From: Galaxea fascicularis | Taxonomy: Eukaryota > Cnidaria > Anthozoa > Scleractinia > Euphylliidae | Length of the DNA: 64,000 nt | Assembly (NCBI GenBank): GCA_948470475.1 | Contig: OX419343.1 | Coordinates: forward strand, 867,163-931,162 | Reading direction: 5' to 3' | Part shown: positions 1 to 21,230 of the stretch, piece after piece | Layout of the letters: the number at the start of each line of letters is the position of its first letter | Numbering within the stretch: position 1 is the first letter of the stretch | The notes under the pieces: generated by a model | What the model saw: the letters and a program-made list of their open reading frames with translations, nothing else | Database searches by the model: none | Told to the model about the DNA's origin: nothing | Position numbers and translations under genes: made by a program

Positions 1-393
1 AAATAATGATTGATTGATTGACTGACTGATTGATTGGGAGCACTTAGTACTTATAAAACACTGAAACCAAAGGGACCTGTAGCATGGATTTGATTTAGGA
101 AAATATAGCTTACAACAACACAACACAATAACAACACTGTCTTAAAGAGACAGTAAATACTATATTCCATTATAAAATAACTAAGATAGTACGCGAGCTC
201 GGATTGACCGAGAAGCGTGTTTGTATGAGAGTATGTAAACATGGTTGTGAATTCAACTTGTTTGGCTTTCCGTGCACTAATCACGCAAGCATGAATTTGA
301 AAAAGGTTTTGAGTTGAAAAACTCGACAAGTTTACTTTATTTACCCATTTCCTCGTCGGTTGAAACTTGGAAAATCTTTAGAAACATGCTGTG

Positions 394-477
394 TCAATAT
401 TTTCTGTGTCACTCAAGGGGTTGGGAGAATTCTCGACAGTTATGCAAACCCTCGACTTCGTCTCGGGTTTGCATAAC

Positions 478-522
<45 letters not shown>

Positions 523-540
523 CAAACACAGAAAAACGTT
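394..540. repeat. Near-perfect palindrome (foldback element)
   Basis: Arms at about 416-451 and 465-500 are inverted copies of each other. They match at 34 of 36 positions around a 13-base centre. A second shorter arm pair (about 399-409 and 526-537) lies outside them. There is no coding content, and the structure looks like a miniature inverted-repeat or foldback element. I see no target-site duplication. Confidence 0.75.
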
Positions 541-754
541 TTCTATTGCTTAAATATTACTTACCCTAAATGATATCTCTAGGTTCTCTCCACCCCATAT
601 GTTCATTCCTGCATCATACTGACCAAGTTGGTAAAAGTAACTGCTATCAATGGCAAACAACCCCCCTGCCATGGTTGGTGATCTGCTCAAAAAATTACAC
701 AATGAATTCAGTGGTTACTCCAATTTCAATTTTGTGGGCATATACTAAGCATTG

Positions 755-945
755 TGTGGTTCCAGAAAAATCCATACCCCATAGAAGTGTTTCTTGTTTA
801 CACCCACCCCACCCCTATGGAAATTCCAATTTAGCTCCAAACTTCTCTTTAAAAATTTTTCTTTTGCCACCCCCTCCCCCTTGGAATTTCCATTGACCTT
901 CTGTGGGGGATGTATTGGATATTTTCTGGAACTGGACATTCTTTA
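755..945. repeat. Diverged foldback repeat
   Basis: The left arm begins at about 755 with TTCCAGAAAAATCCAT and the right arm ends near 945 with the diverged inverse. A second inverted pair lies inside it (GGAAATTCCAA and TTGGAATTTCC). It resembles an old MITE and has no convincing coding frame. Confidence 0.5.
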
Positions 946-1019
946 GTTTCCAACTCCACCATCTTCCATCTTAAGCGTTTTGTATGCAACATGTATTCTG
1001 GATAAACATAGACTACAGC

Positions 1020-1894
1020 TTAAGGTGGCTTACCACAGTTTTTCTGCTATGCGTGATTATACCTGGCTTGCGCGTGCTTGGAGTCGCATAAGCATCACAC
1101 ATGAGCTCAAGTCACTCAAGTTGATGGAGGAAAACCCCATGCACAAAAATGAAAAAAGAAATGTGTCATGCAAAAATCCCAAATACTGAAAATAAATCAC
1201 ATTCACTATGATGTCACTACCTTCCACAGGACTTAAGTGTAGTCAGTGCAATAAACAAAGCCATATTTTTACTCAAAACACAAGGTTGTGGTGTGGAGAG
1301 AGCATATGTGCACCTGTAGAAGTTTGGTTTCTCTGACAAACACGTGTCGCGGAAATGCTGTTCTAAATGCAAGTTGCATGAAACCAGAAAAACTCATTTT
1401 CCTCACATAAATTCCTAAAACTAGCCGTACAACCTACCGGTTTGTCCAAATTTTGGTATCTGCCAAAATACACCAAAATGGAGTTGTAGAATTCTTTTAA
1501 AAAAAAGTCTGTCAGACAGAGTTTTTATTATTTATTTTAACAATAGAGAAAATTCAACATTTTCACCCATTGCAAACATTGCCTGACAGGTTTTTCATGT
1601 TCCTCTCTCTAAATGTCTCTTTTTATCCACATTTCAAATCCTGAAATTTTTAGGTGGGGTCTTACAGCTTGATTTTGAGAAAAACACCTCTGATCAGTCT
1701 ATTTTAGACCCCACCCCGTATTGCGTCTTGGACATCCCATAATACATATCTGGCCACAGATGCAATGTTTTATTTTTGCTCCCAGGTGTTTCCTTGGTCA
1801 GTTGAAGCGACTCTAGCTAGCGTGTAATGCTTACTGAACTTCAAGTGTGCGCAAGCCGCTGTAGCAGAAAAAAAACTGTAGTAAGCCACCTTAA
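1020..1894. mobile_element. Non-autonomous DNA transposon with TTAA target site
   Basis: The ends are TTAAGGTGGCTTAC (1020-1033) and its exact inverse GTAAGCCACCTTAA (1881-1894). Similarity continues inward through the CACAGTTTTTCTGCT region and a GAGTCGC block. TTAA at both ends fits a TTAA target-site duplication. That is typical of piggyBac and Kolobok elements, and the GG terminus leans towards Kolobok. No transposase frame is visible inside. Confidence 0.7.
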
Positions 1895-1929
1895 ATGTAA
1901 AAGTTGGAAATTAAATACTTTTACAGTAC

Positions 1930-3613
1930 CTTATAGGCTGGGTTAAGTCATCATTTTGGGCACGCAAGTGATCTGGTACTGGCTCCCATGAAAAATGCAG
2001 GCCCCAGTTAAATCCCCCTCGTACAAGTGGTGATGACTGGTAATCAAATGTGTCAGAGCTGATTATATCAATCACTGGACAAACAACTGTTGTGGGATTA
2101 TGTTTGATTCTTTCCAGAAGTGGCGGCAACCAGTCTTCATTCACCTCACAGTGGCTGTCCAGAAACATCAGTACTTCACCAGTGGCATGCTTGGCTCCTA
2201 TCATTCTCGCTCTTATAAGGCCTTCACGCTTTCCCGCTCTAACTAGCTTTATTTTAGGGAATTGAGCTGTATAATTTTGAAGTTTGTCTTTTAATTCCTC
2301 AAATGTGCTGTCATCATCAACTAGAATAATTTCATGTATTAAGTTCTCTGCTGTCCTGTTTAAAATGCTGTGTATAGTTCTCAGAAGTGTAGACCATGCC
2401 TCATTGTGAAAGCAAATTATAACACTGGCTGTTGGTAAGTTTGAAGGGTGTCTTTTCTTTTGGCATCTAGAAACCAAAACATCCATTCAGAAACAATGTT
2501 TAATCACAGTCTAGTTTGATTGGATCTTGTGTACTTAAGACATCTGTTGGGCAATATATTGGCCAACATGTCAATTGGCAATCCACCAACATGCTAGCCA
2601 ACACGCAGCCAATATGTTGATCTACTCTAGGCTGATATGTTGATTGATATTGGCCAATATGTTGGTCAGCATAGATGTTGGGCGATAGCCACCAACCCTT
2701 GGCTGATACTCTTCGGACACTTGGTTGACTCAAATTGCTGTTATTTGTGTTTGCAAACACCACTGGTCTATATAATGTGTGAAAGACTTCTCTTATTTTT
2801 TTTTCTTTGTTACCACTTTTACTGTCTAAGTGGTGCAATTGATGAGGGCCCATGAATGGTAATTCCAACAGGTAGCGAGTTTGAAATCCTACCAATATGA
2901 AACAGACTTGCCTTCTTATGTTCTACAAATCCAAAGTAATTTGGGCAAGCAAGAACTGGAGGTTTACTTTAGGAGCAGATGACAAGCACAACAACAAAAC
3001 AAACTACTTGAAAAGAAGCGCCTTGTTGCAAAGACTACAGTTGTGTAACACAATCTTTACAGAGAAGATCATTCCCACCTTCCTGTCCCTCCACTAACGC
3101 CCACGTGATCTTAATAAAACACCCATGTGCATTTACATTACGAAACCGAAGTTAGAAAATAGAATGGTCTTCCACATTTCCATTGTCATTGTGATCACTC
3201 TCTCAATCAATCAAAGCATACTTAGCAGTAATAAAGATTCAATAAGCTTACTGAAGTACTTACTGTACGTGCCGCGTGTCTGGTATTTCACGATGGAATC
3301 CCAGCCTGTTGCTTATCAGTTCATTGAAGGCATGCTTCCCATATCCTTCTTCCTTAATCCTTTTGTCCTCACTGTTTCTAATCATACCCAACGTGCTTAT
3401 ATCTTTTTCCTGTGTTATTTTTCCCATTTCTTTCTCAAAATCATCCGAGGGACTGTCGTTTTGAAGATGTCGTCCATGGCCTCTTGTAACATACTTGCTG
3501 TCGGTACCAATGTACATAAAGGACATAACGTTGAACAGAACCCAAAACGACAGCGACAAACATGTACACAGCAAAACATACCGCGTTGGTAACTTCAAAC
3601 CCATGATGTACAT
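1930..3613 (-). CDS. Polypeptide N-acetylgalactosaminyltransferase, GALNT11-like, 5' part (gene runs off the left edge)
   Basis: This is a Golgi type II membrane enzyme that adds GalNAc to Ser/Thr and so starts mucin-type O-glycosylation. Coding exon 1 is 3264-3613 and exon 2 is 1930-2466. They join in phase: donor GTAAGT is at 3263-3258 and the acceptor TTTCTAG lies just above 2466, giving [17 protein letters not shown] across the junction. Residues about 9-31 are a hydrophobic signal anchor. Exon 2 is the GT-A catalytic half, with the [15 protein letters not shown] core, [19 protein letters not shown], the metal-binding DSH in FLDSHCEVN, and [12 protein letters not shown]. An in-frame second ATG at 3604 has the better Kozak context (A at -3, G at +4) and may be the true start. 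The second catalytic half and ricin-type lectin domain should follow below 1930 but are not found, so the next exon must lie outside the window. The wording of exon 2 is closest to what I know of GALNT11; the family is certain, the subtype less so. Confidence 0.9.
2541..2705. repeat. Degenerate CCAACATGTTGG-type repeat in GALNT intron 1
   Basis: Several imperfect copies of GGCCAATATGTTGG-like words and their complements are packed into about 165 bases of the intron between the two GALNT exons. The unit is self-complementary, so the array can fold in many registers. Confidence 0.5.
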
Positions 3614-4703
3614 GTAGCAAAACGACGTCTGGGAGCAACAGTTTCACCTCACAAGCGCGCGTGACTGTGATTTGGAACAAGAGTCGTACCTTCCTCCAAA
3701 ACAATAGATTAGCTGACTTGCTCGCTTAAGTTGGTTCTGCAAAGTTACTCGTCATGATTTATAAAAAAGAAAAACGATCGAAGTTCAATGATTTGTCAAA
3801 ATAAAACAGGTTGTAGTGCTTTCGTCTTAAATCCAAGGAGCTTGACCACTCATGCAGTTGGCGACCCCCATCGCGGTTGAACACAACTACTAGCATGGCA
3901 TGGGGTCCTCAAATCTGGCAGCGTACGGCAAAGTCGTCTGTGAACAGAAGAATCAGAAAAAAATGTACTGCAGCATTGTTCCAAAACACCAATTGGTGTT
4001 ACTATAATTTTTTTGTCCTTCCTGAAGAAGAGATTTGTAAAATTTATCATTAAGCCAAAAGCAAGCTGTCATCCCATTTTTTTAACGCTAATTGAGTAAA
4101 TCAACTAAATCTACAATTCACATATCTTCGCCAAATAGGATGACAGTGGATCAACACGAATTACTTCCTTAAAACTTTTTTTGCAGTAACCAAGGAAGAC
4201 AACCAGACCAACATCAGGCATTAAAATATAATTATATCAATAAAGAGACCATTTCAACGATTTCAATTCGTTGTCTTCCCGCCAAATTTTGAAAGGTACC
4301 TAAAAAAATTACACTCAGTTTTTGCTCCACACAAGGAAACTCACGTTCTCAAACCCCCAGCAGGAATTATGGCATACAGGAACGTGTACACTCTTTAACG
4401 AAGGGAGGACACAACAACACATGTATTCATCTTGAATACGAGAGAAATGAAAATATTGCGCCAGTAAGCACCAGCGGGGCTTGAGGGATTCGCGTGCACA
4501 CTACAATAGCGTGGACAATTTCATTGGCTGAAATTGATCAGTGGTATTGATATCATGGGTTGATCACGTGCACTCATCATGCCTCCGTTTCCAACGACTT
4601 CTTGCTCGTTTGCGTTCGTGAAATGTTCGGAAAGTTCCGTCGTTAATTCGTAAATCATATCACATGGTCACCGGCGCTGCACACACCAAAATTCTTCTCC
4701 GCC
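3614..4703. promoter_or_regulatory. Divergent promoter interval between GALNT11-like and ATP5F1B
   Basis: The two start codons face away from each other across 1.09 kb. There is no coding frame that I trust here. Near the ATP synthase start lie an inverted CCAAT box (ATTGG at 4523-4527) and a palindromic E-box CACGTG (4565-4570). There is no TATA box, as is usual for housekeeping genes. The binding factors are inferred from motifs only. Confidence 0.5.
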
Positions 4704-14781
<10,078 letters not shown>

Positions 14782-14860
14782 ACAGCTTCCTTCACGCTTG
14801 TAAATGTATTGAGTATTCATACACTTATTGTATGCTGTTTTTCTACTTCATTGCGAGTTG

Positions 14861-14866
14861 AATAAA
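14861..14866 (+). terminator. AATAAA poly(A) signal of ATP5F1B
   Basis: AATAAA lies 80 bases after the TAA stop codon. It gives a short 3' UTR, typical of this highly expressed gene. Confidence 0.8.
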
Positions 14867-15416
14867 TTGAAGTTTCAGACGGTGAAACGTGTGGTTTTGT
14901 GTTTCCTTGGAATATAGACAAAATCTGTTTTATTGTCGTGTCTTTACCAGTGAAGTTCCTGGGGATGCGAAGAAATGCAGAAGTTTGAGGGGTGACTAAC
15001 TTAACTACAGACTCAACGTTGTGTCAAGGGATTTTTACGGATTGTATTTGTAAAACGCTGTTTCTAAGGTGTTTTGCCCCTTCATTAGTGAAACGTGCGA
15101 AGGTGAACATGTGACATTTGTAAATTGTTATTTCGCACGCGCAAGTTGCCCCAGGCGCCAACCGCGCTTTAGAGAGAAAAATCCCTAAAACTTGAAGGAA
15201 ATGGGCCTTATTTGCGCGGCTACCATGCATAGTGGCCATAGACAGCCTGGAGCTGAAATGTTTTGGAACGAGTTTCGGTGCGCTAAAACAAAAGTTTTCA
15301 ATCCCGCGGGACTCAACATGGCCGCCGTGTGATTAAGACCTGTTCTGTGTAAGTCCGAATTTTTTTTTGTCAATCGGAGATATTCCAGCCTTCTTTACAA
15401 GCCTACGTAAGCAATA

Positions 15417-15589
15417 GAGCGTTTTCATTCACGTGACCGGCGGCCATATTGGTTCAATGAAACAAAAGAAAGTTTTTGCATAAAAATAAAGTTCAATTCC
15501 CAGAGGGTTAGCCTGGTACACCAACATGGCCGCCATTCCTTTGTTTTGGTACACCAACATGGCCACCGTGACGTCATGTGAAAACGCCC
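15417..15589. mobile_element. MITE with TA target site
   Basis: Ends GAGCGTTTTCA and TGAAAACGCCC are flanked by TA on both sides (15415-15416 and 15590-15591). Pairing extends through GTGAC and GGCGGCCATRTTGG-like blocks. A TA duplication suggests the Tc1/mariner superfamily. The right half contains two direct copies of GGTACACCAACATGGCC. Confidence 0.75.
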
Positions 15590-16431
15590 TATTATTGTTA
15601 ACATACATAACTGTAATGATAATGACGTAATGGTATGAATTTGAATGCTTATGACGTCAAAAATCTCAACGCGAATTTCAAAAAATCGATACGCAGAGTT
15701 TTGTCCCTCGGCGATTGTTAACCATTGGCACCATTTTCGATATCCAAAGTGCATGCCACTCGAGTTTTAGGCTTTTTTTTCTGTTCTGGTCAAGTGACTG
15801 ACCAAATATGGTTGTGACCTCTAAATCTTGAAAAACTTGTTGATTGTAAAAACATAGCCAGACAGCTTGCCTGTGCGAGTTAGGGTTTCCAATACGTGAG
15901 GGTTAGGAACTTCCATAGCAACAATTTTAGCTAATTTTGTGGTCAAGTTAGTCCCCCCTCGAGGACCTGAAGTTGTTGGCCGCTAGCCACCTTAGATTTA
16001 AGAGTAATTGGTTCATGCTTGCATGTCCGCTTCGAAAACATGTTTTAGCTCTTGCTACTGAAGACAAAAAGCTTGCGCACGATTCATTTTTAGTAACAAG
16101 GTAAAGAAGAAATCAAACCAATTTCTCGAAGTCACTGATTTCTCGCAGCTGTTTGGAGGGTCATTACATAACTCTCACTGTATGGATAGGAAAATCGAAA
16201 GCAGCTAGACAGGGCGGCGGCTATGTGGCGGTATTTGCAAACATCTGTAAGATGTTGAAAGGAAAAATCAAGGGGCTTATACAGTTGTTCTTTACTCTTC
16301 AAGCTTCTAAATTATCTTGGTCAATTGATGTTACTAACTATAAACGTGATGATTGGATATTTGCAATCCCAGTTGGCTTGGTGGCTATGGGGTATCGGCC
16401 ATTGTACCCTACCTGATAAATGGTCTCTATC

Positions 16432-16723
16432 TCATACACGGATCGACAGTCCAATATTATATCAAAGTTCGCATAACTACATCAAGATTCACATTATACA
16501 TCAAGATTTTTACATCGAGATTGTGATAGGCTTGTATGAAGTCCTTGACAACAACAATCCGGTACACTAAAGCGACACCAAAGCAGGTGAAACGAAGTGA
16601 AATGTAGAAATGTCTCACGTGATGCCGAATCTCGAGCACTTTTTCGAGGAATTTCTGAGAACCTTCCATGAAGCAATTGAATGCGAACTTTGATATAATA
16701 TTCGATTGTCGATCCGTGTATGA
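16432..16723. repeat. 43-bp inverted repeat with 206-bp spacer
   Basis: Arms 16432-16474 and 16681-16723 are inverted copies with two differences. They can form a long stem. There is no coding content. It is probably a foldback or MITE whose outer ends are not obvious. Confidence 0.7.
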
Positions 16724-18548
16724 GGAACTTAATCAATATTTATTAGACTTGATGTACTCGCCGGCGGATTTTGATATGTAAACGTAAATCTTGAAATGTA
16801 TTTTTACTGTCTTGCTATAGATGTAAACAAATCGTGATATATGTGATCTAATCTTGGCATAGATATACAAAACTTGATGTAAATAAATACATCTTGATAT
16901 ATTGTCCCTTTTGGACAAACATAGGAAGGTCGATTTTAGCTTTACCGGTGAAAAATTGAATTGAAAAATTCAAATCGTAGCAGACAGTCTACATGGATAG
17001 AAAAAGAGCTTTAGCATAACACAATTAAAAGTCTTTCAATTTCACCATTCCGACATGTGAGTAACAGACATTTTATTTTGTAAAGCATCAACCAGCAACA
17101 GTGAGATGTCTCTCTTTTCAAATCTGAAGTCCGTAAATTCTTCGTCATCAATAATTCTCTCTTCGAATTTCCTGAACTTCTGGCTTTGAAGAGCTCATGG
17201 AGTGTTTTGTTCCAAACCAGAGAACTTCGCGCTTTTCCCGGCCGTGCTTCACGACGCCGTTCTAGGTCCATGCTTTTGCCCGGCACCGCGTCCTAAAGCC
17301 GTCTTGGATCTAAAGTCCCTAATGAAAGTGCACCAGGATCATGCTCTTTCCATGTAAATGGGGCCTGAAAAAAACACTTTGCTCCTGTGGGCCATAAACT
17401 GGCCTTGGGGATGCCTCATTCAAAACTTTATTTTCGTGCATACCCCCAAGGGTTGTCGCCGCAAACTCACACTCTTTCGTCTTTGATCCAGTTATATTTA
17501 TTTTATTTTAATGCAGAAGAAGTTAATGCAGTAGTTAACAATGAGATCGTTTCCTTATCATACAATAAGGCTCACGGACTATACTCATTCCCAGTTCGAA
17601 GGCTGAAATGCGCTAGCCATATATTATCAAGTCCATTGCCAAGAATTGTGAATTTATCGGTTGAAACAGGAATTTTTCCTAACAAGCTAAAATATGCAAA
17701 AGCAATCCCCGTTTATAAAACCGACGACCAACTTGAATGTGGAAATTATCGCCCTATTTCACTTCTCTCTAATATCAATAAAGTGTTTGAGACACTAATG
17801 TACAACAGAATTAAAAAATTCATCGAAAACCACAATATACTACCGCATCGCAATACGGTTTTCGTGAACGTCATTCCTCTGAACATGCGCTATCAGATAT
17901 AATTAACAAAATACAAACAAGCATGAACAATAAACTTTTTTCATGCGGCATTTTTATTGATCTGCAAAAGACTTTTGATACAGTTGATCACGAAATACTA
18001 TTGCATAAGCTCAACCACTACCGTGTTCGAGGCAGTGTTGATGATTGGTTTTACTCATATCTCTCATGTAGGTCTCAATCAACTCAAATCGGTTCTGCGA
18101 TGTCGAAGAAAGAGAATGTATTATGTGACGTTCCTCAGGGGTCAACTTTAAGGCCGTTACTATTCATTCAAGCTTCATCTAGAAAACTAGATTTCTTTTT
18201 ATTCGCTGATGACACGAATCTGCTATTTGCTGACAAATGTTTAAAGTCCCTGGAGCTTATAATAAACAAAGAATTGGAAAATGTATGTGATTGGTTGTTA
18301 GCTAACAACTTGACTTTAAATACCAAAAAATCTAATTACGTATTATTTCACCCCCGCCAAAGAGTGACAACAATTCACCTTAGCATGAAAGTATTCGACT
18401 GCGAACTCAATGCGTTCGAACACCTTGAACAAAGAAATTTTGTTAAGTATCTCGGTGTGTTGATTGACAGAAACCTCTCTTGGCAAGATCACATTGATTA
18501 TATTGCAAGATAAGTAAAACAATTGCCGGAGTATGATATCAACAGCCG

Positions 18549-18942
18549 AGGCCCTGTTTATACGTCGCATTTAATTAGACGAATTTAATTGACGACTTTC
18601 CGTCGACTGGCAGACGAATTTAATACCGAGTCGTTTTATACGTTGAACAAAATAGTTACCAGCAGTTTGTGTCCGCACTGTGAATCATTAGCGATCATCT
18701 ATTAAAAGCAAAATGTCGCCGTTCAGTAGAGCGATCGCCATGTTAAAAAGTAAAAGTAATTTATGCATTTAATTTAATAGGTCTGAAGTGCGACGTCTAA
18801 AGCCAACACGCATTTCACACGTTTTATCCGTGTGGGGCACACGGATAAAACGTCTGGACGTCGCTCTACAGACGAATTTAATCGCTATAATTAAATTCGA
18901 GTCAATTATATTCGTCCGTTCTGTGACGTATTAACAGGGCCT
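18549..18942. mobile_element. MITE inserted in the LINE
   Basis: Terminal inverted repeat AGGCCCTGTT followed by TATACGTC or TAATACGTC, at both ends. It contains an internal perfect hairpin (ACACGTTTTATCCGTGT at about 18817-18854) and splits the LINE reading frame. No clear target-site duplication. Confidence 0.7.
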
Positions 18943-19383
18943 GAGACACGTTCTACCCAGTTCTATTCTTCTTCGTATTTATCGTTCTCTTATCCATCCC
19001 TGCAATTCTTACGGTCTTTCGGTATTTAGCCAAACTTCAAAATCAAATCTGCAGAAAATCTTAATTCTCCAAAAAACAACACGTGGTAGTTAATCAACCA
19101 TTGTAACCTTTCCAAATTAAGTTCTTCTCAAATGGGAATACTTAAGGAAACATTGTAGGCTTTGATCGCCCACCAAGCGAAAATAGCTAAAAACAGATAT
19201 GCAAATTTTCAATGTCAACCACAGGTATCCCAAGCTCAATATTTGAGTATTGGTACTGTACCCTATTAAGCAAGAGTAAGAATGTAAGGATTTGTATGGA
19301 GAAAAAGGTAATTTCTCAAAATTAAAAAAAAAATAGCTTACCTTGCTTCAGTCTTGTGTTTCTTTGTCCCTGGTACGCTTTCT

Positions 19384-19506
19384 GGGTCGATTAAGAGTGA
19401 TTTAAATGATATTTTTGTTTCCTCTTCTTTTCCCTCTATAACTTGAAGGATATATAGAGGAAAAGAAAAGGAACCAAAAACCACCAAAATCGCTCTTAAT
19501 CGACCC
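19384..19506. repeat. Foldback repeat within the LINE region
   Basis: GGGTCGATTAAGAGTGATTT (19384-19403) pairs with AAATCGCTCTTAATCGACCC (19487-19506). A purine/pyrimidine-rich second arm pair lies inside. Confidence 0.65.
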
Positions 19507-20789
19507 GACTTTCGAACTTTCGACTTTCCAAGCCAAAATAATAGAAACTACAACATTTCAGCTCATATGATCAGTCAAACAAATTTCAAAACGAAAACAC
19601 CATTCACCGTTCTGTAGCCATTTTCCTTGTTTTGGAAATCAAAGCAGTTCCAGTGCGAAACAATCTTTCGTCGCTCTAAGACATTTATGTTGTCCCATTT
19701 TTATTGCCGGTTGATCTTTAGGATTATATCTCTATACTTTGAGCTCCACAGAGCTTCATCCTTATTCTTATTCTCTGGACGAGAAGTCTCTGCACTAACA
19801 GGAGCTGCTGAGCAAATTTAATACTAGTGATCTGTATAGCATTAGGTGCCAAGACATGATGAAAACAGCTTTTAAAAAAAATATTCAGTTTGAAACGATG
19901 CCGAAGTACGTACGTAGTCTTTTTCAAATGAGAAATACTGAACGCAACCTACGAGGATCAAGGAAACTTGTTATCCCATACGTTAATACAACCACTTATG
20001 GTCTTCACTCCTTCAGATACACTTCTGCAAACAAGTGCAACAAACTAACAGAGGACCTGAGGACATTAACGTCCTTGAATGTGTTCAGAGCTAAAATATG
20101 CCAAATTTCTTTCGAACATCAATACAATTGTTCATTATGTAAATAGTGGTTTAATGTACTGTGTATAATATACGATTTTATTCTTTTTTATTTTTTTCCT
20201 CTTTTTCTTTCTCGGAGAAATTAGCTATACAGCTACTCTTGTAAATTCGAGGTGAAATAAAGGTGATGATGATTATGTATTCTCAGGGAAGAAAAATTAG
20301 GACCGAGGCGCGTTGGACGCCGTGGAAGACTACGCGTAGGCATGAAAGGACGAGACCAAACAAGAGACTACGAAAATGTATCGGAGAAATATCGACAACA
20401 ATGTATTGACAACCGACCAATGGCGAAACAGAATTGTGACTACTTACTTACATTACATTTCCGACTGGATCGGGTGACATAGTGGCTATCACTTCTATAG
20501 AAGCAGCAGCCACAAAAAAGTTTCTTATCGGCAGAGACGCAATCTGAACAGTCCTTGAATGAGAATAAGTACTCATGTAGATGTTTATGAACCCTCAAAA
20601 GACGACTAGGCTTTTTATAACAAAACTCGATGACATATGTTTTGGTTAGCTCCCGGCCGCCATATTTGTGCCCCTCAGAGGGACAACGACATGGCGTCTC
20701 CATACAAAGCCTTATAAATTTGAGCAGAACATTTCTTCGAATATCTCCCGCACAAAACATCGCACAGACCTGAGTCTTTGATAGACTGT

Positions 20790-21230
20790 TTGAATCAGTT
20801 CATCTTTTTTTTATCTCCATGATCCTTGACTTTTTTTGTTGAATGGTTTTGATGGTTGTGTGACCGTGAAAACCGGCAATAGTCTAAGGGATATTCCAAA
20901 TAGTTGGGGCTTGAGCGCTAATAGCAAATTGATACCTACGCGAAACTTTGTGTAGGTTGAGATGAGTGCGAGTTCAATAATCATGATAATCACGATTAAG
21001 ATGTAGAAGCGAGGAAAGAGAGGCAGGCAGAATGCGATTGAAATATGAGAAAACAAAACAGGCCTGATCTATAGAGCAAGTGGAGCGAAAAAATATTGAG
21101 CTTGGAAAAGAGAGGCTAAGAATGTGCTCGCGCAGGAGGAAATGTAATAATATGAATGGCTTTCTTTTGTAGTATATTAAGTGGTTCGAGGTAAGAGGCA
21201 AACCCAAATGAAATGTCTTTCTTGACAAAT
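20790..21230 (-). mobile_element. LINE ORF2 C-terminal relic
   Basis: Read on the minus strand with two stop codons tolerated, 21000-20820 gives TRTHLNLHKVSRRYQFAI then SAQAPTIWN and IAGFHGH. This is the C-terminal block of CR1-like ORF2 proteins (NLH, R/K-rich, then PxxWN). It is a 3' fragment without an RT core. Confidence 0.6.

Larger units (their letters stand above)
14867..17499. other. Gene-poor interval with MITEs
   Basis: I find no gene here. Apart from the two inverted-repeat structures listed separately, it holds a cluster of degenerate ACATCAAGAT-type words on both strands (about 16480-16910). Short frames here have no recognisable domains. Confidence 0.5.
17500..20275 (+). mobile_element. 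CR1-like non-LTR retrotransposon (LINE), broken
   Basis: Reverse-transcriptase ORF in pieces. The first (about 17510-17850) carries NYRPISLLSNINKVFE. A 1-base frameshift near 17849 moves QYGFRERHSSEHA into the next frame, followed by FIDLQKTFDTVDHEILLHKL, DVPQGS, the catalytic FADD (LFADDTNLLF) and KYLGVLIDRNLSW. A deletion removes the usual YINDLP segment between PQGS and FADD. The frame stops near 18512, is split by a MITE (18549-18942), then resumes after 18950 (VLPSSILLRIYRSLIHP). A C-terminal tail lies at about 19860-20145 (YVRSLFQMRNTERNLRGSRK). The 3' end is a short GATGAT tract. Dead copy. Confidence 0.85.

Noticed and set aside
20440..20760. Minus-strand 106-residue Cys-rich frame
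   Set aside because: No signal peptide, domain or splice context, and the sequence lies between LINE fragments. I cannot distinguish it from chance or repeat-derived coding.
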